Shown piece after piece: positions 1 through 15,792 of a stretch of DNA of 64,000 bases; position 1 is the stretch's first letter; every line of letters starts with the position of its first letter. Below the pieces are notes generated by a model. The model was not told where the DNA came from. It was given only the letters and a program-made list of their open reading frames with translations, and made no database searches. The stretch comes from Tomocerus qinae. Lineage: Eukaryota > Arthropoda > Collembola > Entomobryomorpha > Tomoceridae. Both the position numbers and the translations under genes were made by a program. The stretch is taken from positions 9,052,001-9,116,000 of the forward strand of contig CM034548.1 of NCBI GenBank assembly GCA_020055645.1. The letters are read 5' to 3'.

Positions 1-3000
1 GCCGATGCGTCATTGTCTACTTCCATCGGGAAATCTGCGACTCGCGTTACCCCGCGAATGCTGCTCACAGAAAAGCCTTCTTGCTCTGAGCTGTCAATAA
101 GCTCATCGGCAGGAAGGGACAACTGCGAGTCAGACGGTTGACTGGGAATGGATAGTGAACTTGGACTGCTATTTGTTTCTGATGATGCTTTGATACTGAC
201 TTCCGTTTCTTTGAGCTAAAACATCAATCAAAAATACAATAATAGTTGCACCGTTACGAATATTCATTGTTTTTAGTACTTAATTGCCTTTGTGAAACGT
301 TAATTCGTACCTTGAGGTCCGGAGGCATTAAATTATCCAGATCCATCCGACCAAACTCATTGGGGCCAGGCTGAAATTCACCACTGCACAAAGCCAGAAG
401 GACGGTACTCTCCCATACCAAGTTAAGGTACAATTGCGACAAATTCTGAAGCACTCTTAAACCTTGAGTCGACCCCCAATTGCTTATGGACATAGCCCGA
501 ATGTCACTCTATTTATTTACAATCAATTACTTAACATTAACACAATATGTACACCATTGCATATATTAGTCTAACAGGTTAAAAAATTGTAAAAGTGTGG
601 AACTTGTACAAAAATGATACACTTGATAAGCTAACAGATGTTTCTCAAAAATAAATGTCGACGTACTTGACCAGTTCGGCAGACATGGATGAACATCATT
701 ACGTATGCATGGGCTGCAGTCATCATGTGCAGAATCGGCGTTTCCGCATTATTTCCTACCGCTTCTGACGGAACGGTGGAATTTGCTAATTCCCTTAAGA
801 GCACACTACTACCCGGATCATCTATTGGCTTATTTAGTACTTCTAATTTTGTTAATATCTTCTCAAGATTGTTCATCCCTTCTTGAAGAACTTTTGCTTC
901 ATGTGCCAAATTCTACAGAATTACAGAAATCAAGATAAACAACTGCCCTAGAACAGTCAGTATAATCCACTTAAGGGAAAGTCTTACCAGGATAGATTTG
1001 CAAACAGACGAAACAGCTTGACAGGCCGGAGAGTTAGGAAAGTCAATCGGAAGGTTTGGCAAAGAGAATATCGTCATTAGAGGAGCCAAACCGGATTGAG
1101 TGACAAACTCTCTGCAATGATCGTCTGTTGAATTATTACTTAAAATCGCATCCACAAATTTCATCTGGGAAATTACACAAGAATATTACATAATGCAGAC
1201 ATACTGATCAATTGACCCTGCTGACGGTTCATTGTTTTTTAAATAGGTACATACCACATTAAGAATATAATCCACTAAAGGTACGGGAGTCTTTTCCTCC
1301 GTACTATTGCCCAAGCAAGATGAAACAAATGACGGATTAGTTTGGTTGGAGTTTTCATTTCCAAGGATGACTGCATGTTGAACAGGTTGGGGGTGAGAGG
1401 CTGTGGAGGCTTCTTCGTCGTCGTCTTCCTCCTCCTCACTACTCCCTCCTTCAGAAGTTCCATTTCTGGGATTTGTATTCACGGCAGAAACCACGGGCTT
1501 TGCTTGCGGTTTCCAACAAGAGTATCTAAAATCTCGCCCCATTGCACACAATTCTTCCAAGAGCTGCGCCAATTCAAGTCATGCATTAAATAACCATCCT
1601 GCTATGCTTACTAAATGTACGGAGGTATTCTTACTTGCACTATGGCAGTAGTCGCATCAACTTTCAAGCTGGGCTGATGCCTCATTAGTTCGTCCATAGC
1701 GTTTCCAAGATTGGATGCGGTGTCGCCCATGGGCTCCGCTGTCCGACGACGACGCATTGCAGGTAAATACTCAGGAGACAATAAAACCTTAAATAAACGC
1801 TGGAATGGATTGCATCGCACAAATGCGTTTAGACCACGACTGTTGAGGCAAAGCGCAGAAAATACATTAGGCATAGAGGAAATCACTTCACGAGTTGGAG
1901 GTACCTAAATGAATAGTTAATACCGAATTACACATTGACTTCTATCGCCTACTACCTACTCAAAGTATTCATTATTGTCAATGAACTGTACATCTTTGAC
2001 GAGAAGAGCTTCAGAGACGACATCTGTGAGCCCGCTGTCCTGCAGTGTGGACAAGAGCGATGGTTCTTGGAAGACGTACACGGTAACCACATCCGTGGCT
2101 AATAAAAACAACGATGCTCCGTAGTACTCAGCATTACTGATCAAGTGTTTCAGGGATGCGGGTAGAGAGCCTTCCATTATATGACGTATACTATCTGAAA
2201 ATGCTGGGTCTTGAATTACTTTCTTCAGGAAGTTCAACATGGACTTCAGCAAAGCGGCTCTTTGCGGCAAGCACGTTAGCCCATTTGCTACAAAATTGAC
2301 AGCACTTCCTGAATGAGGATCCAGAGGTTTTAGATTTGAAGTTGATGGACCAGAAGAGATATCCTGGACAGCCAAATATATTCAGTTAATACAAAATACA
2401 ACACATTCTAATAATTTCTCTAATTCTATCACTAGCTATGTTTAGGAAAAAGACTTACAATTAAGTTACTAGAATCTGTATCCATCGGAGCATCTGTATT
2501 GGCTTCTCCTGCTCTTTCATTTTCATTGCCAGAGCCTTCAGTTCCGCCCGTACTCGAATTCTGACGGCTTCCGATTGATATTTCTGGAATAATTTCAAAT
2601 GGTTGCTCTTTTCGGCACGCATTCACTTCCATCTAGCACATTTAATCATTTTGGTTAACATCTTGTATCACCGAAAGGATCTTGATAATAAATAAACGAT
2701 TGTTGAAGTACCTCAAGACGATTAATAAAAGCAGTTAGACCATTGTGGGCTTGGAATGCTTGCATATCCATATTAGTGATGAGATCGATTACCCGTACTG
2801 CTCGAGTGACAAACTAAAGGGAAAGAGGAAAGGAAGATTAGTACTCATTGTCATTAAGTGGTACTCATTCATGTTAGAAAGAGTCCACCCACCGTAATAT
2901 GTTCTACATCAGTGGTATTCCAGTTGACTATTTTGAGAAGACTTTCCAGCATCCCACAATTGACTAAAGCCTCTCCTCCCAGCTCGTAACTAGCCAAATG

Positions 3001-5311
3001 ATAGAGAAAGCTAAACAAGGCAGTGGCCAAGGGAAGAGGGTATTGTTCGGCAGCAGTGTTGGCAGTTGTAGGTGTGGTGAGGGCAGCGATACAGCTGCGA
3101 ACCATCATGGGTAGAAAGCCATGGTACGACCCAGCTCCAGTTGCATCAATTATGCTACTTAAATAGATTATTTTAATTCACAATACAATATTCAATGAAG
3201 TAAAGCTATAAAACATTTTTGTCGATGCTTTTCGATGCTAATGTTGCTACTCTGTGATTTCCTTCATTAGGTGCATGTATAGTATAAGACGCACATTCAG
3301 CACTTATGTAAAACAGTTCATCAAATGTGCATTCGTATGCATTTTATGATCCATGAAAGACACGTAGTATGCTACATTTCAACCAAATCTTGTATTGTAA
3401 CTTACTTTGGAAAATTCTGTGCTCGGTCCAAGTGAATAATGGATGTGAGAGTGCGAAGAGCTGCTGCTTTGATATCTGTAAGATACGTTCCTTCCAGCTC
3501 CAGAATATCCACGAGCTCCTCCATCAGCCCGCTATAGAGCAATTGTTGTATATTGTCCTGGATAGCATTCGCATACACAAGAACTGACAATGCCTGCAAT
3601 CTGGCTTGCACACATAATATACGTTCGGACCAATAAGGGAAAAAGTAGGCCAGTCTTATGTGGGTAAGAAGTACCACCTAAATCACAAATACGGAAATAA
3701 TCAAAATAGATGAGATCGAGTTTCCAACTCAAAACGTTCCTACGTTAATTCTATACATCTCCACTTATACCGTTACCTGTTTTTCAGGTGGAATATCATT
3801 GGTTGTACATAGTTCCTTCAGTATGACTTGTATGCTCTTGTGTTGCATGTGAATTTCATCCATGTGAACGACGGTTATTACATCCGTCAGTTTGCTTTTG
3901 GATCCTGTTTCTGCAACATTACTCGGGATGGTCTTAACAAACTCCAAGTGAACGCTGGTAGCCGTTGGGGGATATGCCTGTTTAGTTTAAAGTAAATTAA
4001 TGTAATACGATATGTCTAGCAAATAAAAATATCATCACGTAGCTTTCCAAGTAATAAGTAGCATGCTTACAGACAATGATAGATCTTGACAACAAGCTGC
4101 CAAACCAAACCCAGCTTCTTTTCCACCCCAGCTCTGCAAAATAAAATCATTTTTATTACACCACTAATCTCTTTAGCAAGTCAGTCAAAGTCGAAACGAG
4201 TCCTAATGGCTTTTCAACAAATTACAATATCATATTCTCAACATATTTATTCGTTCTATCTGTGATTTCAAACGTGAGTTTGGAATTCTCTTTGTTTTCA
4301 GTGTGTACAAAGGAGTTGTACATATCTATACAGACAATTTTATTTAACCCTAGAAAACACAGTAAGTCAGTGTCTCTCTCTCTCTCTCTCTATGTAAGTT
4401 CACATAACAATGCAATGTAATTGAAAACTACACAGTTGACTTTTGACTCCGAGTCTAGCTACTGCTTATCGCATTGTCTGACTCTGAACCACAATTAATT
4501 TCTCTGCAAGTAATAATGGCGAGACAGTACATGCAAAAAATGTCACCGACACCCTTATCGACGTCAGTGATTACACGATCAGTTATTGAGATGCAAAGCG
4601 TGATATATGATACCTCGGCTAAGTACGTCAGACGCTCCAGAAGGACTTCGCGTTTATCTTCGGGGAGACGCGTGAGAAAATTGCTTCGCTTGCTAAACAT
4701 ATACAGCAGCTGAAGAACTTCAAGGACCAATTTTAAGTTGGACGATGTTAACAAGGTTGTCAAATGCTCCATTGAGTTGTAAAGATGACGGGAAAATGAG
4801 TGCTCAATTAGGAGAGTTGTGAATTGAAGAATGTGAATGACACATTCATAAAGCTGCAAAAAAATATTCGATTGTTTTAAGTTGAAAGACGAGCAAGCAT
4901 GGTCATATCAATGCCATTGAGATGAACTGATTGGTAAATAATGTTAAGAGGCTCACATCCACAAAGACTGTTGTATCACAGTGCATAGTCCAATTATCTT
5001 GACTTTTCTCCGTCGCCTTTCCGAGCACGGAGTCAAAGAGATCCAGAACATCAATCCAATGGTATAATTCTGATTTTCCATAAGTCCAGCTCTCTACAGT
5101 TTTTAATACAGCTAGGATTTCCGAAAACATTCGGCAGCCTTTCAGTTTATCGATTAAGATCTTACAATCCGGAGGCTGTAAATAAAATAACGCAATCAGT
5201 TTAATACTACATAAATAACTGTCTACAGTATTTTAAATAGATGAAATCGCCGAAAGAAGTACTTACCACCTCGGTGGTGCTCCGCTTAATTTTTGCTCTG
5301 TCGATTTTCAT
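1..5311 (-). CDS. HUWE1: HUWE1 E3 ubiquitin ligase, N-terminal part (partial, continues beyond window start)
   Basis: HUWE1 is a very large HECT-type E3 ubiquitin ligase acting in cytoplasm and nucleus; this part forms its N-terminal armadillo-like region (DUF908, about residues 90-370, and DUF913, about 430-800). Exons read on the minus strand, from high to low: 5267-5311, 4957-5175, 4614-4853, 4071-4133, 3777-3977, 3406-3677, 2893-3154, 2712-2813, 2459-2632, 1992-2363, 1635-1904, 1255-1563, 988-1164, 667-912, 311-508, 1-215. They keep one frame for about 1121 residues. The start [15 protein letters not shown] matches the family N-terminus. Stretches nearly identical to animal HUWE1 include [37 protein letters not shown] and [14 protein letters not shown]. 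An acidic low-complexity stretch ([16 protein letters not shown]) lies in the 1255-1563 exon, where other animals also carry one. The UBA, WWE, UBM and catalytic HECT domains lie outside the window. Identification is very secure; small exons and 5' UTR exons could have been missed. Confidence 0.95.
4373..4391. repeat. (TC)n microsatellite in a HUWE1 intron
   Basis: An uninterrupted run of about nine TC dinucleotides in the HUWE1 intron between the exons at 4071-4133 and 4614-4853. On the minus (transcribed) strand it is a GA run. It is a simple repeat; no function is implied. Confidence 0.8.
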
Positions 5312-8300
5312 CTTTATGTCATTTTCGTTCTACTTATGAAATAAATTGTCAGATGATGTGGTGTATGTTATTGAAATACGTCAATTACCCTCTCGGTTCA
5401 ACCTGTGGACAAACAAAATTTAACTTTCGTGGACAGAAGTTTTATCCAATTAACAATAGCTCCTTAAAAGACGCCAAAACACGAATGAAATATAAAATAG
5501 CAATACGGTACTGAAATTCTTGTATGAATATCTTCGACTGTTCTCTTCGACTAACTCCTTAGCATTGCGACTCTTGGGAGATACAACGAATAATCTCGAA
5601 TAAAATATTCACTGACTCTACAGTAGAATTGAAGAAGTTTCAACTCTAGGGTATTGAATCAACTATGTCTTTGACTGAAGGACTTTTGCATTGATCAACA
5701 ATCTTATTTTGTACTATTATACCTTTCAATTCAAGCAATGAAAAGCAACTGAATAGAATACCAAAGGCAATTTTGTTGATGAAGCCATATTATCCCACAT
5801 CCGACTCATCTCAATACAATTACGTAGGTACAAAGGATATTATATTATGAATCCTTTTATGATTCAGTCAATCAGGATGTTCAGATTACAGAAGTCGACG
5901 GATAACATATTATTTGTGCATTGAATAGTCTCAATAGTCTTAGTGATCGGTTGTTACTTGCGCTAGGATGAGACCCTAAAAGTTTGAGATCGAAGGGAGA
6001 TTTGAGGAAATCTAATAGCTAGATTGGTAGATAAAATAACAACTACAAAGTAAGTACAATCTTGTATAACCTTGTTATTCACCCAACTGCTGGAAAACTA
6101 AGTACGCCAGTCAGAGATATATGAATAATGTTGGTGATAAATGTCAAAGTTTATAACTAAAGATAGCTGTTTTCTAGGAGATCTGACAAACATGGAGGGC
6201 CATGCATAATCCACGACATTCCTAGAAAACTCATTTCAATAGTATTTTCTTTGAATGATCAGAAGGTTCTAGATCATCCAACATATTATGCAAGTTAATA
6301 CCTTTGCCAATATTTAGTAAGAATGAGGCTATGAGGCTAATGCTTTATTTGTAACAGTTCGAACATAAATAATTACAAGCATATGCAAAAAAGAAACAAG
6401 GGGAACTCGACTACACGGAAGCCAAAAGCTAACTTAACTCTATCAAAACAATAAAGCAATTAAAATGCAATTAAAACTGTTTATCGAGAAAGGGGGACTG
6501 GAATTCTGCAAATGCCGTCAAGGTTATAATATTTCGTATACTGTATACCATTACTAGCTATATGGCAGCGATTGAATATTACATAAATGCAATATGTAAT
6601 AGGAGAAAAAATATTTTGCACATCATCGTCTCCTACATTCTATATTTTTCAAAAGTGGCAAAATGGATATCAAGAAACATGACTAACACAGACATGCCCT
6701 ATCAACTTTTATTGTTATATATGCATCCTTATATCATTGACCTTAAAATTGACTCCCTAATAGGCTTGCCAATGAGTATAGTCATATAACTCAGTATATC
6801 AGCACTGGTAATACATCTATTATATAAATAAAATCATGGAGGTGTCCACCTTTGTCGTTGGACCTTATCTCACCAATTTCTAGACATAATTCTCAGAAAC
6901 TTTATAATTTTTACCTAGAAATCATATCAAACATCAAAAGTTCTAAACTATGAAGTAGAAACTATGAAGTTGAGTTTTGAAGGCTGATTTCGAATTGTAA
7001 ATCAGAATTGACTAGCTATAGAGTCAATATAATATGATCTACTGTGAAATCCTTTCCTGATACAGAAGTTAAAAGAGTCAAGGCAAAACATAAAAAATAT
7101 AAATAGCAAAACAATCAACAAAAGGCAGCTATTAAGATTCAGATATCTCTACAATCGTTAACTATTGATGTCAATATCTAAAAAATCTCAAAATCAGTCA
7201 CCCGTGAAAGCGCCGTGTCATTTCACCTTTGCGTCTTGTTTATTATGTTTATAAGATATTATCAATCTTGATTAAAACATTGTTAAATTGTCATTAAATT
7301 ACATTTGACAGTGTCAACAATGTTTTTAGAACAGACAAAATGCTAACCTTAGATTGACACTGGGAGGATTTAGTTGTAACTTAAATGCGTAGTTAAGTTA
7401 AGTTATATAATTATATAATTAAAAGTAATCACATTGTTGAATGTTTGACAGACGAAATTGTAATCAAAATAAACAGGAATGTCTAGTCTGTCAACTGGAT
7501 TGATTGACATAAGAAAGTGAATAACTGAAATGACTTTCTCCAGCTTGTAGATAGGTCTGTTTTTGAAAATTGAGATATTAAGTGTAAATGAAATTATACA
7601 TAGGAGACAACGGTTGCGGATGGAGAAATCAAAACGTTTGGAGATGAATTGGCATAAAGTTAGAGTGGGAAGATAACAAACAGAGTAAAAGTTATTGGAA
7701 GAAAGTCGAAAAAGGAAACAATGAAAGTGCTAAAATTTGATGCTAACCATTGATGTCTTGTTACGGACGAATGACCAAGTTAGGAACTGATAACTGAAGA
7801 GAAGGATGACAAGTGACGACGCCTCTAACGACACGGCAATAACCGAATCGAGAGAGAAAACTTTTTCAAAAAATTCGCAATTATAAAGTTTCCAAAGAAA
7901 CAATGGCAGCCAGAAAGAAGTGTTTATAACATTACAGCTACAGAATCAGTGAACGACTGAATCTCTGAACAGAGATGAAGGCTACGTACTGCATATGTAT
8001 AATCTAAATGCATGGGTCTATCAGCCACAGTTTCTTATTCCCGTTCCTCTTCCCATATCCCTATCTAAAATATTCTCAAAGCTAACAGCGCGAACTCAAG
8101 TCACCCAACAGTTCACCGATGAGCCGCTACCCCACATTAACCTGCACACAACGGACACAATACGCCAGACGGAAGATGGTCTAGATTGTACCTCTCATGT
8201 TTAGTAACAACTCCTTTTCACTTATGCATCATGATTAGAAGCAAAAAATTTCATGTCATGCCTATTCAGGGGCTGTGTACTAAATAATATCATTAGCTAA

Positions 8301-8650
8301 AATTATGAATATCAAATTGAGACATGCACATGCCATAGATAGTGGCAAAAGCGCATAGCGCAAGCGCTTATATTCAGCAAATAAAGCAATTAGGTTATAA
8401 TAGTAACAGTAACATTCCATAAACTTGAATTGATGAATTGACTGAAAATGATTAGCGAAAAGGAGACATTTCGCAATATGCATATTACTATTACTTACCG
8501 TTTCAAAATCCACGTTGGCTCTGCTATAACCGCATAATCGATATCAAATATTATGTTCTACGATTGGGCTAATCTAAATGTAATACCACATTATTGCGTT
8601 TCACAGCTATGCATATTACTACTGCCACTGGTGTTGTTGAAATTAATGTT

Positions 8651-8789
8651 TTAATTATGTACTCCAAAGCAGTTTACCCGAAGTCCACTATTAGCAAAGT
8701 GCATTTGTCGGGTAACTTCGGAAGGCACCCGACAAAAGTGCGCTGCGTATGGTGGACGTCGGGTAAACTGCTTTGGGGTACATTATTAA
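8651..8789. mobile_element. Short foldback element (probable MITE) with TTAA at both ends
   Basis: Two outer arms, 8651-8688 and 8752-8789, are reverse complements over about 38 bp with only about three mismatches; both contain the core CCAAAGCAGTTTACCCGA. Inside them a second pair (GCATTTGTCGGGT near 8701 and ACCCGACAAAAGTGC near 8728) is also complementary, so the single strand folds into an almost continuous hairpin. Each end carries TTAA. It has no coding capacity and is GC-richer than its surroundings. This fits a non-autonomous DNA transposon; the TTAA ends would suit a piggyBac-type target site, but they lie inside the palindrome, so the family is not settled. Confidence 0.65.
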
Positions 8790-8964
8790 GAATATTAATA
8801 TTGTTCAAGAGATTAGGATTCGCCCCCGAATTGCCAACACCAAATCGTCAACACTATCACCTATTCTAACCCAACCTAATCTAACCATGTGTAATTCTGT
8901 TGACAAAAAGGTGTCGAATTTGTAATGGTCCCGAAATAGCTATCATTCAGCTTTTTACACCAAT

Positions 8965-8970
8965 TTTATT
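8965..8970 (-). terminator. Probable LETM1 poly(A) signal
   Basis: AATAAA on the minus strand about 165 bp downstream of the LETM1 stop codon at 9133. The spacing suits an insect 3' UTR. Cleavage would be expected a few tens of bases further, near 8940. Confidence 0.5.
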
Positions 8971-9132
8971 ATAAGGTCTTCGTCGTAACTGGCATTACAA
9001 GGTCAAATTAATTGAGCTCATATTATACCAATATCATAGAGTAGTGTAGATGTGTTCAATCATATCATGTCGAACAAATTTTATTGCATCCATTTAAGTT
9101 ATTACAATTTTAATGAATATAAGGACTTAACA

Positions 9133-12859
<3,727 letters not shown>

Positions 12860-12972
12860 TCTATTAACTAATGTTGGTCAATGGCAACAAACTAATATTA
12901 TGCCTTGCAATATTGCCTTAGACTTGGTTGATTACGTAATACTGACTCATTATTTCATCATGCATCTATATT

Positions 12973-13332
12973 CTAAAACGTATTAAATTTTTTTAAAGAT
13001 TTACCGTAAGGACCAAATAGAATTTTTTCCAGTTCCTCTGCTGTTTTTTCTCCTAACTTTAAGATTCTGTGCTTTGTAGTGACACATTCCAACAAAACCA
13101 GCACGTTCCTACAAAAAAAGCGTTCATATGAGACAATCATACGAAGTCCACAAGTCAATAATAATTTATGTCTATATATCATGAGATCTAAGTAAATGAA
13201 TTCAGAATTGGCAACTAATTAAGGCCTGCCAGAAGGGCAGAGAGGGTATTCAAGACTCCCATTCTGTCTGTTTCTGACACCTACAACTCACCTTGTTTTA
13301 ACTTTCTTCGGTAAAGCATTTGTCAGCAACAT
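12973..13332 (-). CDS. mRpL33: Mitochondrial ribosomal protein L33 (mRpL33/bL33m), C-terminus uncertain
   Basis: bL33m is a small protein of the mitochondrial large ribosomal subunit. Exon 1 is 13292-13332 (ATG at 13330-13332, donor CAAG|GTGAGT). Exon 2 starts at 13108 after the acceptor TTTTTTTGTAG. The joined product begins MLLTNALPKKVKTRNVLVL and continues LLECVTTKH, then AEELEKILFGPY; this follows the insect L33 pattern LTN-x-L-x-KKVK, a V-x-LE-x-V strand, LE-x-I and F-x-PY. Read through, it ends at 12973 after 58 aa. A possible donor (TACG|GTAAAT) at 13005/13004 could instead splice the last part onward. The usual basic KK-[IV]-R tail of the family was not found, so either the last exon is missed or the tail has diverged. 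The gene lies in the same orientation as LETM1 and ends about 110 bp before the LETM1 start. Confidence 0.7.
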
Positions 13333-15792
13333 TTCTTTTTATAGTACACGTTTACACTTTTGACTTTGTACAATTAATACAGTTTATAATTAATTAAATA
13401 ATGCCGTTCAATTACTGATTATATTGTGCTGCTACTAAGTTTTGACCACTACCTATTAGGCAAATTGTATGAAAAAAAACTTGAATAAAAAATGGGATTA
13501 ACCGGCAAAAAGGGTGGAGGAGATAAGTCAAGTGAAATTTAGGCAAGGTAATGTAATGTCAATTGATTGCATTGCAATAAGATATGAGTTACATACAATG
13601 TAAAAATTGATGTTTCGCGGTTCTGATAATTTAGTCCAGAACAAGCTGATGCTGGCGGGAGCACAATATTTCTGAGATGAGGATGATATGCAGAAACACA
13701 TCTTAGAAAATAGAAACTGGTAGCTGATGGTACCAGTAAAAAACCCTATAATCTAATGTAAATGTATTAAAATCAATGCAAATTTCCAAATTATTTAAAT
13801 TGAATGACTACCAAGTTATCAAAATAAAACTTACCTTTTCCTAGCGTCAAATGAGCACAAGCACCCTACATATGGGTAGCATCGCTGCACAATAAAAGCC
13901 CACCATCATCATAGTTCGACCAAAGGTCCTCTGTCCAGTATCAGCCACTAGAAATAGCCGACATTGCAAATTATATGAAAGTATTGACATGTACACATGT
14001 CTATATATCAAAATTTACAGTTGACATTCCATTAATGTTCACTTTGTCATGGAAATTCTTTGGAGTTAGCTCATTGCACTTGTAAAGCCATAGTATTCTG
14101 AAATAGGACGGAAGATGTAGTCTGGAGGTTTAATAATAAATACTGATTTTGTCGATCTTAATTCACACTTGACTCGGTTAAATCTTTCACCGCCGCAAAG
14201 TTCAACAGAAATCAAAACTCTCAACAAAATATACAGAACGGCTTATAGCACATTATTGCATTACATGCCTTGGGTGCCACAAGTTATGCTTATGCACGTA
14301 AAGTGTATGGTAAAAATAAGTTTATGTTGTCAGTAGTTGGCTTTTGGTATACACAATCAGGCAACTCAGAGTCTTGTTGATATGCACTACTATGCATAAT
14401 GAGCTCATATGCATTCCATATTCTATGGATATAGACTGAGAGGCTATAATTGAATATTTACATGTCTATCTCCTTGTAGTTGCCGAGTGCAGGTATATAA
14501 ATCTGCACAGATATAATGCATCTATGCTTATTTACATTTTGGTAATGAACGAGCTATGCAGTTTTGTTTTCTTGACATTGGGCTGGACTTGTATGCTGTG
14601 AATTAGCACATTTCTGAATGTACATACCTGACAATTCAAGTTCATTTGTTTTTTTCTTTAGAGAAATGTATATGCTTATAGATAGCATAAGAATCAACTA
14701 AAGAGGAATGATGCCTACTTAAAATCTTGCAAAGCTAGTATCACATCTAAGACAAGGTACAAGTAGTACAGTGTATAGAAACACAAAGCAGAAACTCGCT
14801 CACGAGCATGTAATAAAAAGTCTCTCTAGCGAAGGACGAGACATTGAAGATTATTGCAATGATTTCTAAGTCGAGGAACGGAATATTACATGCCGTGTGG
14901 AGGAGGACGAAGGGATATGAAAGTAAACCACGAGATGAAATGCCTGTATTCTTGTACCTACACACACTCCATCCAATCCAAATTGTGAATTCATCGTTAT
15001 TATTAAACATCGACTCACCATCGGCTTTGAGAGTTGCTCTTCTGAAAATCTTTTCATTCATTCTATTGTGATTCCTACTATTTCCACTTCAATTTGCATT
15101 CTGTACTCTAGACAAGAACTAAAATTTCCTACCAAACAAATGGATTTAGTATAATTTTGTTTGCATACTCATCGTCTTAAATACTTATTAGGATTTTACA
15201 GAAGCCCCTCTTTACATATTTTACCTGTGTGATTTTACATCATCATTGCCCTTCCTGTGCATTTGGGAATTTATACACATAATTTTGACATTGACATAAG
15301 TATTTCGTTGATACACAAATCATTTTGTCTGTGTCTCCGTCTAGTCAATCCCTGGCTAATGTTCTACTACTGATAGGATTCATGAGACAGTGACAGGACT
15401 CAAGAATAGAACAAAACGCAGATGGGAGGATGAGACGCCCGTTTGAGTGACTGCTCAATGAGTTTTACCATTGGGCTGACCGAGAACGTACTTTGATACT
15501 TTAACATCGATTTGTTCAGTTCCAGTCCCTTCCAGCCCAATATTTTTTGTCGGATTAGGTATTATTATTATTGGTGCTGTTCTCTGACTGCTCTACTTAT
15601 TTGCTACTGCATTTGTGCAATGTGCACAGACTGAGTTTCTGGATATAAGAATTTGGCACTCTACCATTTTCACATAGGTCCATTTCTATATAGGCATACC
15701 TGCATTGCCTCACAGCGCAGTATTATAAAGTTCTACTACCCTTGCTCCACTTTCAGAGTCTGCTTCAAATCCCAACCGAGAGTTGACTCAAA
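13333..15792. other. Divergent spacer between mRpL33 and the Munc13-4 gene
   Basis: About 2.5 kb between a minus-strand start (13332) and a plus-strand start (15793). It should contain both promoters and any 5' UTR exons. I see no convincing coding exon. TATGCA-type words cluster at about 14380-14530 (several copies of ATGCAT and ATGCAC). The remaining sequence looks like ordinary AT-rich spacer. Confidence 0.6.

Larger units (their letters stand above)
5312..9132. other. Intergenic spacer between HUWE1 start and LETM1 end
   Basis: About 3.8 kb upstream of the HUWE1 start codon and downstream of the LETM1 stop codon. It must hold the HUWE1 promoter and 5' UTR, but I see no convincing TATA box, CpG-rich block or upstream coding exon. 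Short open frames here have no recognisable domains, and their composition matches the AT-rich background. The only clear structures are the inverted-repeat element at 8651-8789 and the LETM1 poly(A) signal near 8965. Confidence 0.7.

Noticed and set aside
8594-8869. Plus-strand open frame of 91 codons
   Set aside because: It runs straight through the hairpin element and has no other support.
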